Assembly (NCBI GenBank): GCA_037178975.1
Contig: JASJZH010000001.1
Span: 1,612,001 to 1,676,000 of the forward strand
Direction of reading: 5' to 3'
Origin: Oscheius tipulae
Lineage: Eukaryota; Nematoda; Chromadorea; Rhabditida; Rhabditidae
Length of the DNA stretch: 64,000 nucleotides
The notes below the pieces were generated by a model. It had not been told where the DNA came from. It ran no database searches and saw only the letters and a list, made by a program, of their open reading frames with translations. A program made the translations under genes and the position numbers. Position 1 is the stretch's first letter, and each line of letters starts with the position of its first letter. Below are positions 30,764 to 41,116 of this stretch, piece after piece.

Positions 30764-31865
30764 ATGGCTCAGTGGACGGATCCTTCTCGAACATTTTTGA
30801 TCCAGGAAATTCGAAGACGCAGGATCATTTGGGATAAGGATGCCGGCTGTAATGACTCAAATTTGAAGTCGACCAAGCTACAGGCTTTTGGAGATGTTGC
30901 CGAGACGGTCAATTTGGCCTTTCCTGGACCAGTCAAGTATACGTGTGAGTTGATATCACCGTCCCTGCCCCTGTCCCTGTCACTCACTCTTAGAGCATTC
31001 ACTTTCAGGTGACGACGTCCGTTCCCAATGGAAGAACCTGAAGGACACTTTCGTCCGCAAGCTACGCTATATAAACGAGGGGAAGTATGCCTACGATACC
31101 TCGAAGGAGATCACTTGGAAATTCTACAAGATGCTCTCCTTCCTGGATGATAGCAAGAAGAAAATAGTGGAGAATCCTGACGCGACCCATCCCATCTACG
31201 ATATTGCTGCCTTGCAGAGAGAGCATGGTCTGGATCTGGTGAAGAGCGAGGTCTTGTTCGAGAACAGTAACCACAGTGCCTCGAGCTCTGAGGAACTGAT
31301 TCACAGCCTCTTTGCAAACCAGGTGAGTCTTGTCTCTGACTCTCAGTTTTTCGGTTTCCCTGTCAATCTGTATCTCTCTCTATGTCTTATTGTCTTTCTC
31401 ACAGCTAGTTCTTCAGAGCTTTGCTCAAAAGGAGAAGACTCCCAATCCTCCGGACACGCCCCCGTCTCCAGCTGTTCTTCCTCTGGTTGCTCAGAGCAGT
31501 CCAGAAATCTACCCAGCCTCCGGTTCAAAGAACAACATTTCGAGCAGTGGAGACGACGAGGAGCAGCCGAGAAGGAAGAAGGCCTGTCGGAAGATTGCCA
31601 CTCCAACTGGTGGACAGGACGAGTTCGAGATTTTCGGACAGCTGATTGCGGCTCAGTTGAGAAGGTAGGTCAGGATCCAACTGAGACAGAGCCTCCCATG
31701 TTTTTGACTTCCTGTCAAGCGTCTGTATATGTCTTCCCTTTCTCTCGACTACTACTCTCTTTCAGAACTGCCGAAGAGCACTCTCGAAGCGAGTCCCTCC
31801 GTCTCCAGAAGAAACTGAACGATGTTCTCTTCGAGTCCCAGATTGCCCTTCTTGAACATAAGTAA
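30764..31865 (+). CDS. MADF-domain DNA-binding protein
   Basis: Exons 30764-30944, 31009-31322, 31405-31664 and 31766-31865 encode about 284 residues. Residues about 10-105 form a MADF (Myb/SANT-like) domain: FLIQEIRRRRIIWDKDAG, KLQAFGDVAETV, VRSQWKNLKDTFVRKLRY, TWKFYKMLSFLDD. A Ser/Pro-rich linker and the basic PRRKKACRK follow, then a C-terminal helix, FEIFGQLIAAQLRR, with a Glu/Gln-rich end, in the position where related proteins carry a dimerisation (BESS-like) helix. Likely a nuclear transcription factor; the target genes cannot be inferred. The ATG follows a splice acceptor directly. MADF expansions are typical of nematodes and insects. Confidence 0.85.
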
Positions 31866-32028
31866 CTGTCTCCCTGCCTCTCTCCCTCTGTTCCATACTT
31901 CCTGATCCTCTCTGTACGTGTCTCTCCCCTTACGGTCATAAGATGACAGTCACAGGCCCTGTGTATATCGAGCTGAGTCAATAGTGTGATATCCTTTAAT
32001 CACTGCATATTTTTAATCTGAATGAAGA

Positions 32029-33956
32029 TCAATGCTTCTGTATGCTGCAGACCCAGTTATGCAATGGAATGGCAATGAAGCCGGAGGCTGTTACACCGAT
32101 AGTGTCACCGACAGAGGCGATGGACAGGGAGTACTCTCGAATGTCGGGAGAAACCTGAAAGTGACAGTGGACAGAGAGACAGAAGGAGAGAGAGAGAGAG
32201 ACCTAGACAGACAGAACCTACCGTTTTATGTATCCTTGCAAAAGTATTAACGTAAGACGCTCCACCTAGCAATCCCTCGAAAATGATCAGTGCGAAGATG
32301 ATACCAATGCTCGGTACGAACCAGTAGATGGCATCGAAGAGAAAGAAGGTCATGTTGGCAAACTAAAATATTGTGACTGTCTACACAACAGCGGGAACCT
32401 GTAAAAGAGGCAGCAGATACAATGACCATTGCGGGAGAAGAAAGAGGCGGGAAGAGGACCGGGAGAGGAAGACTCCCAGTTGGTACAGAACTTGATACCA
32501 TCGGTACTGACTGTTGACAGAGAGACCGAAACCTTGGTGACAGTCGAAGACTATTAACTGCGTCTGAAGAATTCAGTTTACATTTAAAGTGATGGAAGAG
32601 TACCAGTCCTTGGTTGATCATGTACTCTCCGACGTAGACAAGAGCCACGGGGATCATGAGATGGAGGAGGGGCTGAAAGAATGTCACTGTCACTATCACT
32701 GTCACCTTACCAAAATCAGTGTTATCCTCTCCAAGAACCTGAGTTTTCTTTGAGGAATCTTCCTCGGATCCAGTTCCTCCACTGTTCTATTTCCTTCTTG
32801 ACTTTCTTCAGATAACACCGTCGACTTATGACTGCTGGGTTCAATCACTGTTGTCGTCCGTTCATTGTAGAAATTGGCAGGAACAATCCAGGTCTTCGGA
32901 TTGAATCCAGGACTATACACCTCCTTTGGTGGCTCAAGAATGAACCAATATCTGTAATGTATGGTGTTATTTTTAGTTCAAAAACACTCACGTCACAAAG
33001 AATATGGCCGGAATAAACAGTTGCACAAGAAGTGCCACTTTCGGTGTGAGATTTCCCATGTTCGGTTGGGTCAAAAAAGCATAAGAAAAGGATCCAATCA
33101 ATCCAGCTCCACCAGTTCCAGACGACCATGCAGCTACTGTATTCCTAAACTTTTCCTGTGCGGTCTTGCTCAATGACCTTATAGTTGGTTAAGCAGCGGA
33201 TTGCAGCCTGGAGTTCCCGCGTTCGGATCTCCGACAATCTTCTCTTTTTGTTTTTTGATAACTCACGCTGGGAAGAAAGAAGAGAAGCCAAGGAAAGTGA
33301 TTTCTCCTATTCCACAGCCCAAACTACCGATGGCTACCCCGGTCAGGGACATGGCAACGCTGGAAGAATAAGCGACGATGAAGTAGCTACTGGTTTGAAG
33401 GGCTACGATCAGGAAGTGACGCAGTCTGAAAACTTGTACTCTCTGTCGAAAACTTTCCTTGGGTCAGTGAAAAAACCTTCTTGGCATGTCGTCCTCTTAT
33501 CTTTTCCTGTTCCTTGACGAACGGGATTATGACTGATTGGTTCAGAGATCGACTGTCTTTCTATTTCTCCCTCTCTCTGTCTCTGTGCCTCTTTGTCTCT
33601 TGGTCTCTATGTCTTGACTCACCCAAACGGAATTCTGTGCATGAAGAAAGGAAAAGTCAGTTTGCAAATCAGTCCAGGTAAATTATCCGCAATCAGTACA
33701 GAACCAGTCGATTTAGAAGTGCACTTCCAGTTCGAGACATCTTCTTGACAGTGGGTCTTATTGTGATCGACTGGCTTGTTTTGGATATTGTCCATGATAT
33801 CCTCAGCAGCTGATAACATAATGACATACCCGTAGTTGTTACAGAGACCGATCAGCCTATAAAGAATGCATGCAACACAAGAAAGAATACTGACCAGAAA
33901 GCAGCTACATTCCTGACAGTCGTGTGGTTGGCTGCCCACCAGCTTTTCAAAGTCAT
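32029..33956 (-). CDS. CLN3: CLN3/battenin lysosomal membrane protein
   Basis: Multi-pass endolysosomal membrane protein; loss causes juvenile neuronal ceroid lipofuscinosis in humans, with roles reported in glycerophosphodiester export. Nine exons (33956-33895, 33856-33623, 33425-33267, 33177-32992, 32951-32711, 32672-32604, 32557-32399, 32362-32222, 32154-32029) join in frame to about 458 residues (human 438). Landmarks: FWLIGLCNNYGYVIMLSAA, LIADNLPGLICKL, GCGIGEITFLGFSSF, WSSGTGGAGLIGSFSYAFL, YVGEYMINQGL, QYRWYQVLYQLGVFLSRSS, FEGLLGGASYVNTF, and the C-terminal SGFIAIPLHNWVC. About eleven hydrophobic segments. The third intron consists largely of antisense tRNA-like sequence, and most others are GTCTCT or GACAGA-type repeats. 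Confidence 0.95.
33176..33236 (+). repeat. tRNA-like sequence forming most of a CLN3 intron
   Basis: CTTATAGTTGGTTAAGC resembles a D arm/A-box, and GTTCGGATCTCC a T arm/B-box; the anticodon arm does not fold well. The CLN3 intron 33178-33266 reads antisense through it, and its 3' AG lies within the tRNA-like 5' end. Confidence 0.5.
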
Positions 33957-34069
33957 CTGGTAGGGGGAGACTGTCTCTCTTATCAGAACACTTGTTAGAG
34001 TGTCTTTTAGCACCGGCTTAGTAGCTTCTGACTATCTTTTATCGCTACCGACCACGTTGCATGGTGAGG

Positions 34070-34121
34070 GAGATTGGACACAGAGTGATAGAGATACAGA
34101 GAGATATACAGACACAGAAAC

Positions 34122-34167
<46 letters not shown>

Positions 34168-34285
34168 GCAGAAAGGCAGAGATAAGAAGAGACAGAGAGA
34201 CATAGAGACAGAAAGACAGTGATAGTAAAATAGACAGAGAGACGGAGAGAGAGAAGCAGAGAGACAGAGTAACCCAGAGACAGAT
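34070..34285 (+). repeat. GACAGA/GA-rich simple repeat tract
   Basis: Degenerate GACAGAGA units with a pure (GA)n core at about 34128-34162, in the CLN3-endophilin spacer. It generates long Ser/Leu-rich and Arg/Glu-rich ORFs that are artefacts. Confidence 0.9.
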
Positions 34286-34614
34286 CTCTGTATTTAAACC
34301 AATAGGGGTAAGACATTTTATTTCCTCTGTTTGCAACAAAATACAGCATCTACTCTTTTCTCAAAACAGTATTCAGTAAAAAAGAGGACAAAGCTACAAT
34401 GACAAGATCAAGTGACATAGGGGGTCGAACCGAAACTGAAAGAAGGAGACTTTGTGCACGAGACGTTAAATAAATTAAAAGAGTGAGGACAGAAAACATT
34501 ATATTGCTATACTGGTCACAGGTTTGTATGTTTAGGAGAAAACCTCAATGGCAGGGTCAGGGCTGGTCAAAATGCAAATGGCTACACAGTTGGGGAGAGA
34601 CGTGAGTATAATTT

Positions 34615-36496
34615 CTAGCGAAGCGGCACGATGACTTGCACATAGCTTATGGGGAAGAGACCACTTTTGCCATTGACTTTGCCCTCGAACCAGTTCTCGT
34701 CGACCTGGTTCACAAGCTCGATGACCGCTCCTTCCTTGAAGTCCAACTCCCCGGGATTCTGGGCATCAAAGTCGAATAAAGCCCTGCAGCACGGTTTCTG
34801 TTGAGCAGCCGGGGCTGCTTGAGCAGCAGCTGGTTGAGAACAAGTCTGAAAGATGGGGAGTCAGAGAATTCGTGATGGGGCCCTTTGAAATCAACATCTT
34901 CGTTCACATCCAGGAATAAAACTTTTTGGCCCGCCCGTTTTCTGATCCAAGACTAATTTTCGTGCTTTGTGATGCTCTGCAAAGTTGTAGAGCAGATCAA
35001 ATACTGCAACTTTGCAGAATACAGAAATGGCAGAAAATCTAATTTGTGGTTTGAATCTAAACAGTGATTTTATTACGGCATCACATCTCTGCGGCCAACT
35101 TCCCATCCCAGGTCGAATACCAAACGAAAGTCACCTTTCTCCGTATAGCGCAGTCGGTTAGCGCGCCGACTACGAATCGAAAGGTACCGCGATCTACCCC
35201 CACATTTGATAAAAGTTTTTGCCTTCTTGTGAAATAGTTGTAAACACTTTTAAGGGGCGAACTACATTATTCTTTTGGACAAAATCATCACCTTGAATAG
35301 TTTTGCGCCAGAAAAGGTATTTCATACTTACCGGCGGTGGCTGTGCCGCAAACGGATTTGTGGCTCCCGAGCCATTTTGAGGGTACGGGTAGGCTCCGGT
35401 GGATGAAGAGCTCATTGACTGGTTATCGGGAACTGGAGATCGGCTTCTGGGAGTGCGAGAGGCCAGCACAGGGGCTGGGATGTGCTCAGGTCGCGTCCTT
35501 GAAGAGGCGTCTTTTATCCTAAAAAAAAAAACTGGTCAAATAGTGGAAATATGATGCACTCGCCTGTACGCAAGCTGGCTCTGGAGCTGTTCCAATACTT
35601 GGGTGGTCTGTCGATGAAAATCAAGCTGAGCATCGACGAGGGCTCGAAGCTGACTGATCTGTTCGACGTCGTTCGTGAGAACGTTGTACATGGCCATCTC
35701 GGCAAGGCGTTTGGACTCTTCGAGCTTCTCCTCAGCCTGGATCATTTCGTCGTCTCGACGCTGTTGGCGTCTCTTGCAATCGTAGTCCAAACGACGACCC
35801 TTCAGCTTCGTTCGGTGGTGCTGAAAATTGTCTCTCTGTTGTCTTTCAGTCTTTCTGTCTATCGGTCTTTCTGTCTTTCTGTCCCTCTATCTTTTGAACT
35901 CACATTGACATCCTTCAGCTCGTTATTCTGGAGATGAGTCATAGGATCCAAGAAATTCTGTTTGACAATTTCTTCCATTTGATACTTGATATCGGCCATC
36001 TGTCTATAGGCCTCTCCTGTATCTCCGAGAGCTTTTCCCAGATCACTGCCGTCTCCCAGTCGCTGACCAAACTTGATCATTGTCTCGGACAGCATACCCT
36101 CGGTCTGAGGATAGGGAGAGGTCTTGGCTGTGCCAGAGACCTTGGACAAGGCTCCCATTGTGGCCTGTTTGGCTCGAGTGGCTAAATTAGGTGGTGGAAA
36201 AAGGGTAGAGATTTTACCTGGATTCGGCTGGAGATACTCCCCGACTCCTGCCACAAGGGCTGTGATGAGTTCATAGGTAGTATCAACGTTCTTTTCCATG
36301 TCATTGTAGGCGTCATCTAGTCTGGTAGCTTCGGCTGCGCCGACTGTTTCAGATAGATACTGAAAAAGATAAAATGTGAGACAGGGAGACAGAGTCAGAG
36401 ACTGTGACTGAGACAGAAACAGGGACAGAGACAGCGAGAGATCTGACTCACCTGATTGGCTTTGTTAAACTGCTTTCGCAACCCCGCAAACGACAT
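34615..36496 (-). CDS. SH3GL: Endophilin A (BAR-SH3 endocytic protein)
   Basis: Curves membranes and recruits dynamin and synaptojanin during synaptic-vesicle endocytosis. Six exons (36496-36452, 36359-36218, 36181-35904, 35820-35564, 35518-35332, 34845-34615) join in frame to about 379 residues. N-BAR domain from [19 protein letters not shown] (helix 0 and 1) through [48 protein letters not shown] and [17 protein letters not shown]; a Ser/Pro-rich linker; C-terminal SH3 domain with [33 protein letters not shown] and SYVQVI. Intron 2 is only 36 nt. The fourth intron starts GC rather than GT (AG|GCGAGT), a legitimate minor donor. C. elegans calls the orthologue unc-57. Confidence 0.96.
34968..35027. 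repeat. Dispersed hairpin repeat, copy 1
   Basis: GATGCTCTGCAAAGTTGTAG and, 20 bases on, GCAACTTTGCAGAAT form a stem; in the last endophilin intron. One of at least seven copies in the right half of the window. Confidence 0.65.
35137..35200 (+). repeat. tRNA-like sequence in endophilin intron 5
   Basis: TATAGCGCAGTCGGTTAGCG is a good tRNA A-box/D arm and GACTACGAATC resembles an ACG (Arg) anticodon arm, but the T arm and acceptor are decayed. Probably a tRNA pseudogene or SINE head. Confidence 0.5.
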
Positions 36497-36499
36497 CTT

Positions 36500-39400
36500 T
36501 AGATCTGAAAATTTTTGAAGATCAATACGTTGTTGAGGGAAAGAAAGGAAAGAGAATATTGCTCTGTGTGTGTGTGTGCACGTGTGGGAGCCTAATAAGC
36601 GCCGAGCTCGGAACTATGGCTCGTCGCTCCCCCCTCGTTGCATAATGAAATATTAACTGGGTTGATGAGTGCGGGGAGGATGTCTAGTCTGAAGAAAATG
36701 GCGGAAAGTTGTCCTAGGCAGATTAGGATCGATTCGAGTAGGTGGATTACGGGAGGATGTGCTCTGGACAGGAAGCCAATTGGATTAGGGACTCGGTGGA
36801 CGCTGGTCAGTTGGTCCTCTGGAAGGGGAAGGAAAGTGGAAAATTGAATGAACACGAGCAGGGAAAGGGACAGAAATAGAACTCTTCTGCTGCCAAAAAC
36901 TTTGAAATAACCGAGTTTTTGAATCCGCGATGCACCGCTTCCCTAATCCTAATTCGCTTCCCTATTTTTCGGGTACAAGACAACATTTTTCATGTCGTGC
37001 AAAGTTGTAACCCTTGTTCTGCTCTACAACTTTGCAGAATATAAAATGCTGTTTTCGGCCCAATAACGGAGCCTCAACTGATGGACTGATGGACTTCAGC
37101 TAGGATGATTATCAAAGTTGGCGCTCAAAATAAGGCGCGAAAAAAAATAATGCTATAACTGGTAGAAAAATGTCTAATATGTCTGATTTCGCTGGAAACA
37201 AAAGATTTTCGACACATAGGGCGTCAGAGATACTCGGCACACGTTCTCTGCCAACAGCTTCGGCGCTCTCTGTCTCCCGGCTGGACAAATATGATTTTTT
37301 AGAGTAAAAAAGGATGGCTCTTTGGCACCAGGAAGCAGAAAAAGGCATTTTAAGAGGGTGCCGGAGAACAATGGAGTCCAGAGACCCCGACCCAACGCTT
37401 CAAATTACGGCTTCCGGGGGCTGCCAGGATTGAATGACGCCGCGGAATGACGCCAGAATTGGAAGAGGAGAGTCGGAATATAGTGAAAATGGGGGAGAAA
37501 ATCTGGCTGGAATGGGTGATAAGATAGGGAGAATGTCCCTGGAGCAGCGTGACTGTTGACAATGGAAAAAGAGATTGGAAGATCAGTCACGGTCACTCGG
37601 TCTCTATCTCCGTATAAAATAAAAGAAACAGCTGGTAGAAAAAGTACAGAATAGAGGAGAACGGGGAAAAGGCAGGCTCCCAGTGATTGGCAGGTGTTAG
37701 ATTGCACCCCAGAGACTGAGACAGCGAAGCTAGTAGACGCGGAAATAAAAAACAACAAGGTGTTCGTTTTTCTCTCAATGCTCAAAATCGATAAAGTGAG
37801 TGAGAGAGAGAGGTGTGCGAGAAAACGGCGGGACGGGGACTGAGAGAGAGAGAGCAACTTTGTGTGCGGCATAGAGTTTTTTTCCGCTACGTATGAAAGT
37901 TCAAAGAAACAAACTTATTTGTGGGGATCTGTGTTCGGAACTGGTTTCTAATAAGGTAACAAGAGGTAACATGGCTGACTAGGTGACCATGAGAAACTGT
38001 AGAGAGAGAGACGGGGGACAGCATGACTGGAAGGAGTACCTCATAGTACCTCTGTCGCCGTCACTCTCTATCTCTGTCCCTGTCTCTCGCTGTCTCTGTC
38101 CCTCATCCCAACCTAAAGACCACCAGATGGTGACATCCCCGTTCCTCCGAAAGTGGTCATTATTCGTACACAAAAACCTTCTCTAATAGCCTGTCACCGA
38201 AATCTCAGTAGCAAGGACGAGGGGTAGACAGATATTGACTCGGGACATTTTGTGCTTGACTACTGATGAATGGGAGGTCATAAGAGAGAGTCACATTAGA
38301 GGAGACATTAATCAGTACACGGGACTTTGGTAAACATGTTCAGATTTGGGAGAATCTGATTAGAGAGACGAAAGGGGAGACAGGGACAGGATTAGAATAC
38401 CGGATTCTTGGTGAGAGAGAAAGAGAAGACTTGTCAGAAGCTTTCAGAGTATAAGGGCTAATGACTGGACATGCCAGAAGCAGGTAGGTTGACGAACAGC
38501 CAAATGGTCCAGGCGTGGGGACAGAGAATCTCGCTCCTGACTCATGCCCTCACTCCCGCCTTTTGAACTCTGTCCTACTGAATGTAGTGATAGACAGTGA
38601 CAGAATGGGAAAAGCTCCTGGAGAGATTCAGTCAGAAAGAAAGAGTAGAGAGTCACGAAGGGTGAGAGAGACAGTCAAGGGTCTGCTGGTCAGAGAGAGA
38701 GAGAGAGAGAGAGAAGAAAAAAGGAGGACTGAGAGTGGCTGTGGCCACTGGCAAAAGGTTCAATAAAGGCGTGATTGGCGCCCGTGCGCTGTCGGAATAG
38801 GAACCTTAATGGCGTGGAGAGAGAGTGCTATGGAAGTATAAGGAATGGGGGCTCTTTCTGTCTCTCTGCGATTGAGTGAGGGTGCGCGGGATCGATCTGG
38901 AGGGGAACCCCTAGAGAGAGACAGGGCTAAAGAAAGAGGTAGGGGATTTTGGAGGGAGACAGATTATGACGCGGATTAGGACAAAGAGAATGACGAGACA
39001 TGAGTTAGGAGTGGGAAGAAAGGGAGAGGGTTTAATGGGCCGGAAGAGTCCCTTTTTCTAGAATGCCAAAGAGCGCCAAAATTCGTCATTTCGATTGCGT
39101 AATTTGCGGGATCCCTGGAGTGGATGACGTAAATTTGGGCACTTTGTGGACTTTCCAGGCATATAAGAAGGTTCTGGAGTATTTATGGGACTCGAACATA
39201 GTCTCTATTTCTTTCACAACTTGTTAGAAATGTAAAGTGACCCAACAAATACATCAATAATATTGTAAGAACGCTATAACTAACTTCAATTAAAATTCAA
39301 ACTTGGCGCGTTTCTTGATTTGCAGGCTAATCGTGTCAGGACCTAAATACTGTAACTAGTGTCAAATAATTGCGAAGTCTGAATTTTCTGAGTTACGTGT

Positions 39401-40525
39401 TTTTTATTCCATCTATTTTTCTTGCTTTAAATCTGCAACTAAGCGTGCAGCGGTGGTGTTTTATGCGCTCCCCAGGAGTCCAGAGTCTCGGGTCCAAGAT
39501 GATTGAACGCTTCCTGCAGAAAATTGGCAGCCGAATAATGTAGAAACGGGGTTTCGCCGCCCAAAGAACCATAAATAGCATAATTTACCAGAAGAAAGTC
39601 GATCTTTTTGGTTAAAAATGTGCAAAGAAAGGCTGATCTGCTGTCAGCCGAACCTGGTACCGGAATCGATTGCCTTACGAGGTGAAAAAGGCTGCGTGAT
39701 GATTCATTTCGGTGTTCACAAGCTGTGCGGCTAGATCAAAACGGGTTGTGTGCGTGTCGCATTGTGTCAACTTGACATTGAGTGAGGTAGTAAAAATGGA
39801 AAAGGGTATATAGTTTTTTTGCTGATCCAAAGGGGAAATACGCAGTTTATTATTTTCTTGCTCAGCGAATGCCATATATTTCAATAAAAATGAAGGGAAG
39901 TGGAATTTTTAGGCAGTTACCACCGTTTCCTATCAAAAACACAACTTACGGAGCAGGAATTAAGGAGCAAACGGTCACCGATGCCCGCCTTGGGCTGCTA
40001 TCAGCTGTAGAATCATCCACTGATGTTTCTATCCAAATAAGACCGCGATAAACGGTCTGATTCATGAGCATTTCATAATGGCAAATTGGGTAGGAGATGA
40101 TCCCGGTGTGTGACAGGATTATGATGTCAATTTTGTCCAGAAAAAAAGTGAATGCACTAAAAACTGGGCTAGAAACAAGATAAGGCATGTTTTCCGATGA
40201 AATTGGAGCTGGGTGACAAAGCGCAATAAACAAAAACAGGGAGAAGCGTTTAGAAAACGCCCGGATGCCGACGATTAGGCGAAAATTGCCGGCGGCTAGC
40301 CGTTGCCGCGCGTAATCAAACAAACTGGACACTTCTCGTGCGCAACAAATGAGATTAATGGTTCGTTTCGATGAATACAGAAACAGATTTTGCATTGTGG
40401 TAATAAATTTGTTTTGAGTCACTCCCTGATAGTTTCAGCGTCCTCACGCCATTTTTGCCTGAAGAGATGGAAAACGAGCTTTAATAGTGAGAAAACTACA
40501 ACAAACACCCTAAATCTCGAAGCTC
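36500..40525. other. Four-kilobase spacer, no supported gene
   Basis: Dominated by degenerate GACAGA/GAGA tracts (notably 37790-37860, 38340-38430, 38640-38720, 38880-39010), one hairpin-repeat copy and AT-rich stretches. Longer ORFs, including a 155-codon - strand frame at 37405-37872, consist of Ser/Leu/Phe-rich translation of these repeats and show no domain. A 54-codon ATG frame at 39061 with a single CxxC was not judged sufficient. Confidence 0.5.
36988..37045. repeat. Dispersed hairpin repeat, copy 2
   Basis: GCAAAGTTGTAACCCTTGT and then GCTCTACAACTTTGCAGAAT form a stem of about 13 bp. Confidence 0.65.
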
Positions 40526-40860
40526 TCAGCTCCCAATGCCGAACATCTGCTTGATGCGCTTCGGTAGATCGGCCTTTCCTTTGATGCGCTTCGACTCCTC
40601 AAATAGACACTCACGACCCACTAAAACGTCGTTTTTCATTAAATATGAATTCTAAAAAGGAGGGAAAGATGAAAACTTACAGGCTGGATCAAAGAAAATC
40701 CCTGAAAACTTGTCCGCGGCTCGTTCTCGTGCCCAGACGCGTGTGGAGCCTGTGATCACGCTGGCCAATTGCACAATTACGTATCTGAAAGGAGAGTTTG
40801 TTAGGAAAATTCAGAAAAATGACGAAAAAGGTCAGAAACTCACTTGGACTTGGCTCCCAT
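40526..40860 (-). CDS. MRPL33: Mitochondrial large ribosomal subunit protein bL33m
   Basis: Exons 40860-40844, 40784-40681 and 40620-40526 encode about 71 residues. The core AKSKYVIVQLASVITGS and RERAADKFSGIFFDP followed by GRECLFEESKRIKG correspond to AKSKNILVRMVSEAGTG, RLREKLTLLHYDP and KQRVLFVEKKKI of human MRPL33. A short basic C-terminal extension of about 17 residues follows. The first exon contributes only five full codons, so gene finders may miss the start. Confidence 0.85.
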
Positions 40861-41116
40861 CTTTTTGCACGGTTTTTTTTCCGGATTTTCGTTATTTTCT
40901 TCTAAAAACTTCGTTTAAACCTGTAGGAAGAACACGGAGAGATAGAAATGGCAATATACCAGTAAAAAAGTGAACAAACACTAGAAGGCAATTTATTAAA
41001 CCGTTTTCTCAAATTGTAGGCAATGTGGGGAAATAAATTATAACCTGTAGGGGGTACAAATCACAGTGAATCACAATGCAATAGCACAAAAATCGAAATA
41101 ATTACGGGAAAAAAAA

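Noticed and set aside
34007-34349. Ser/Leu-rich - strand ORFs of about 105-110 codons
   Set aside because: Produced by the GA/GACAGA simple repeat; no domain.
37405-37872. 155-codon - strand ORF in the large spacer
   Set aside because: Low-complexity Ser/Leu/Phe composition, no splice context and no family.
39061-39228. 54-codon ATG ORF with one CxxC
   Set aside because: Too short, a single CxxC, no splice or promoter support.
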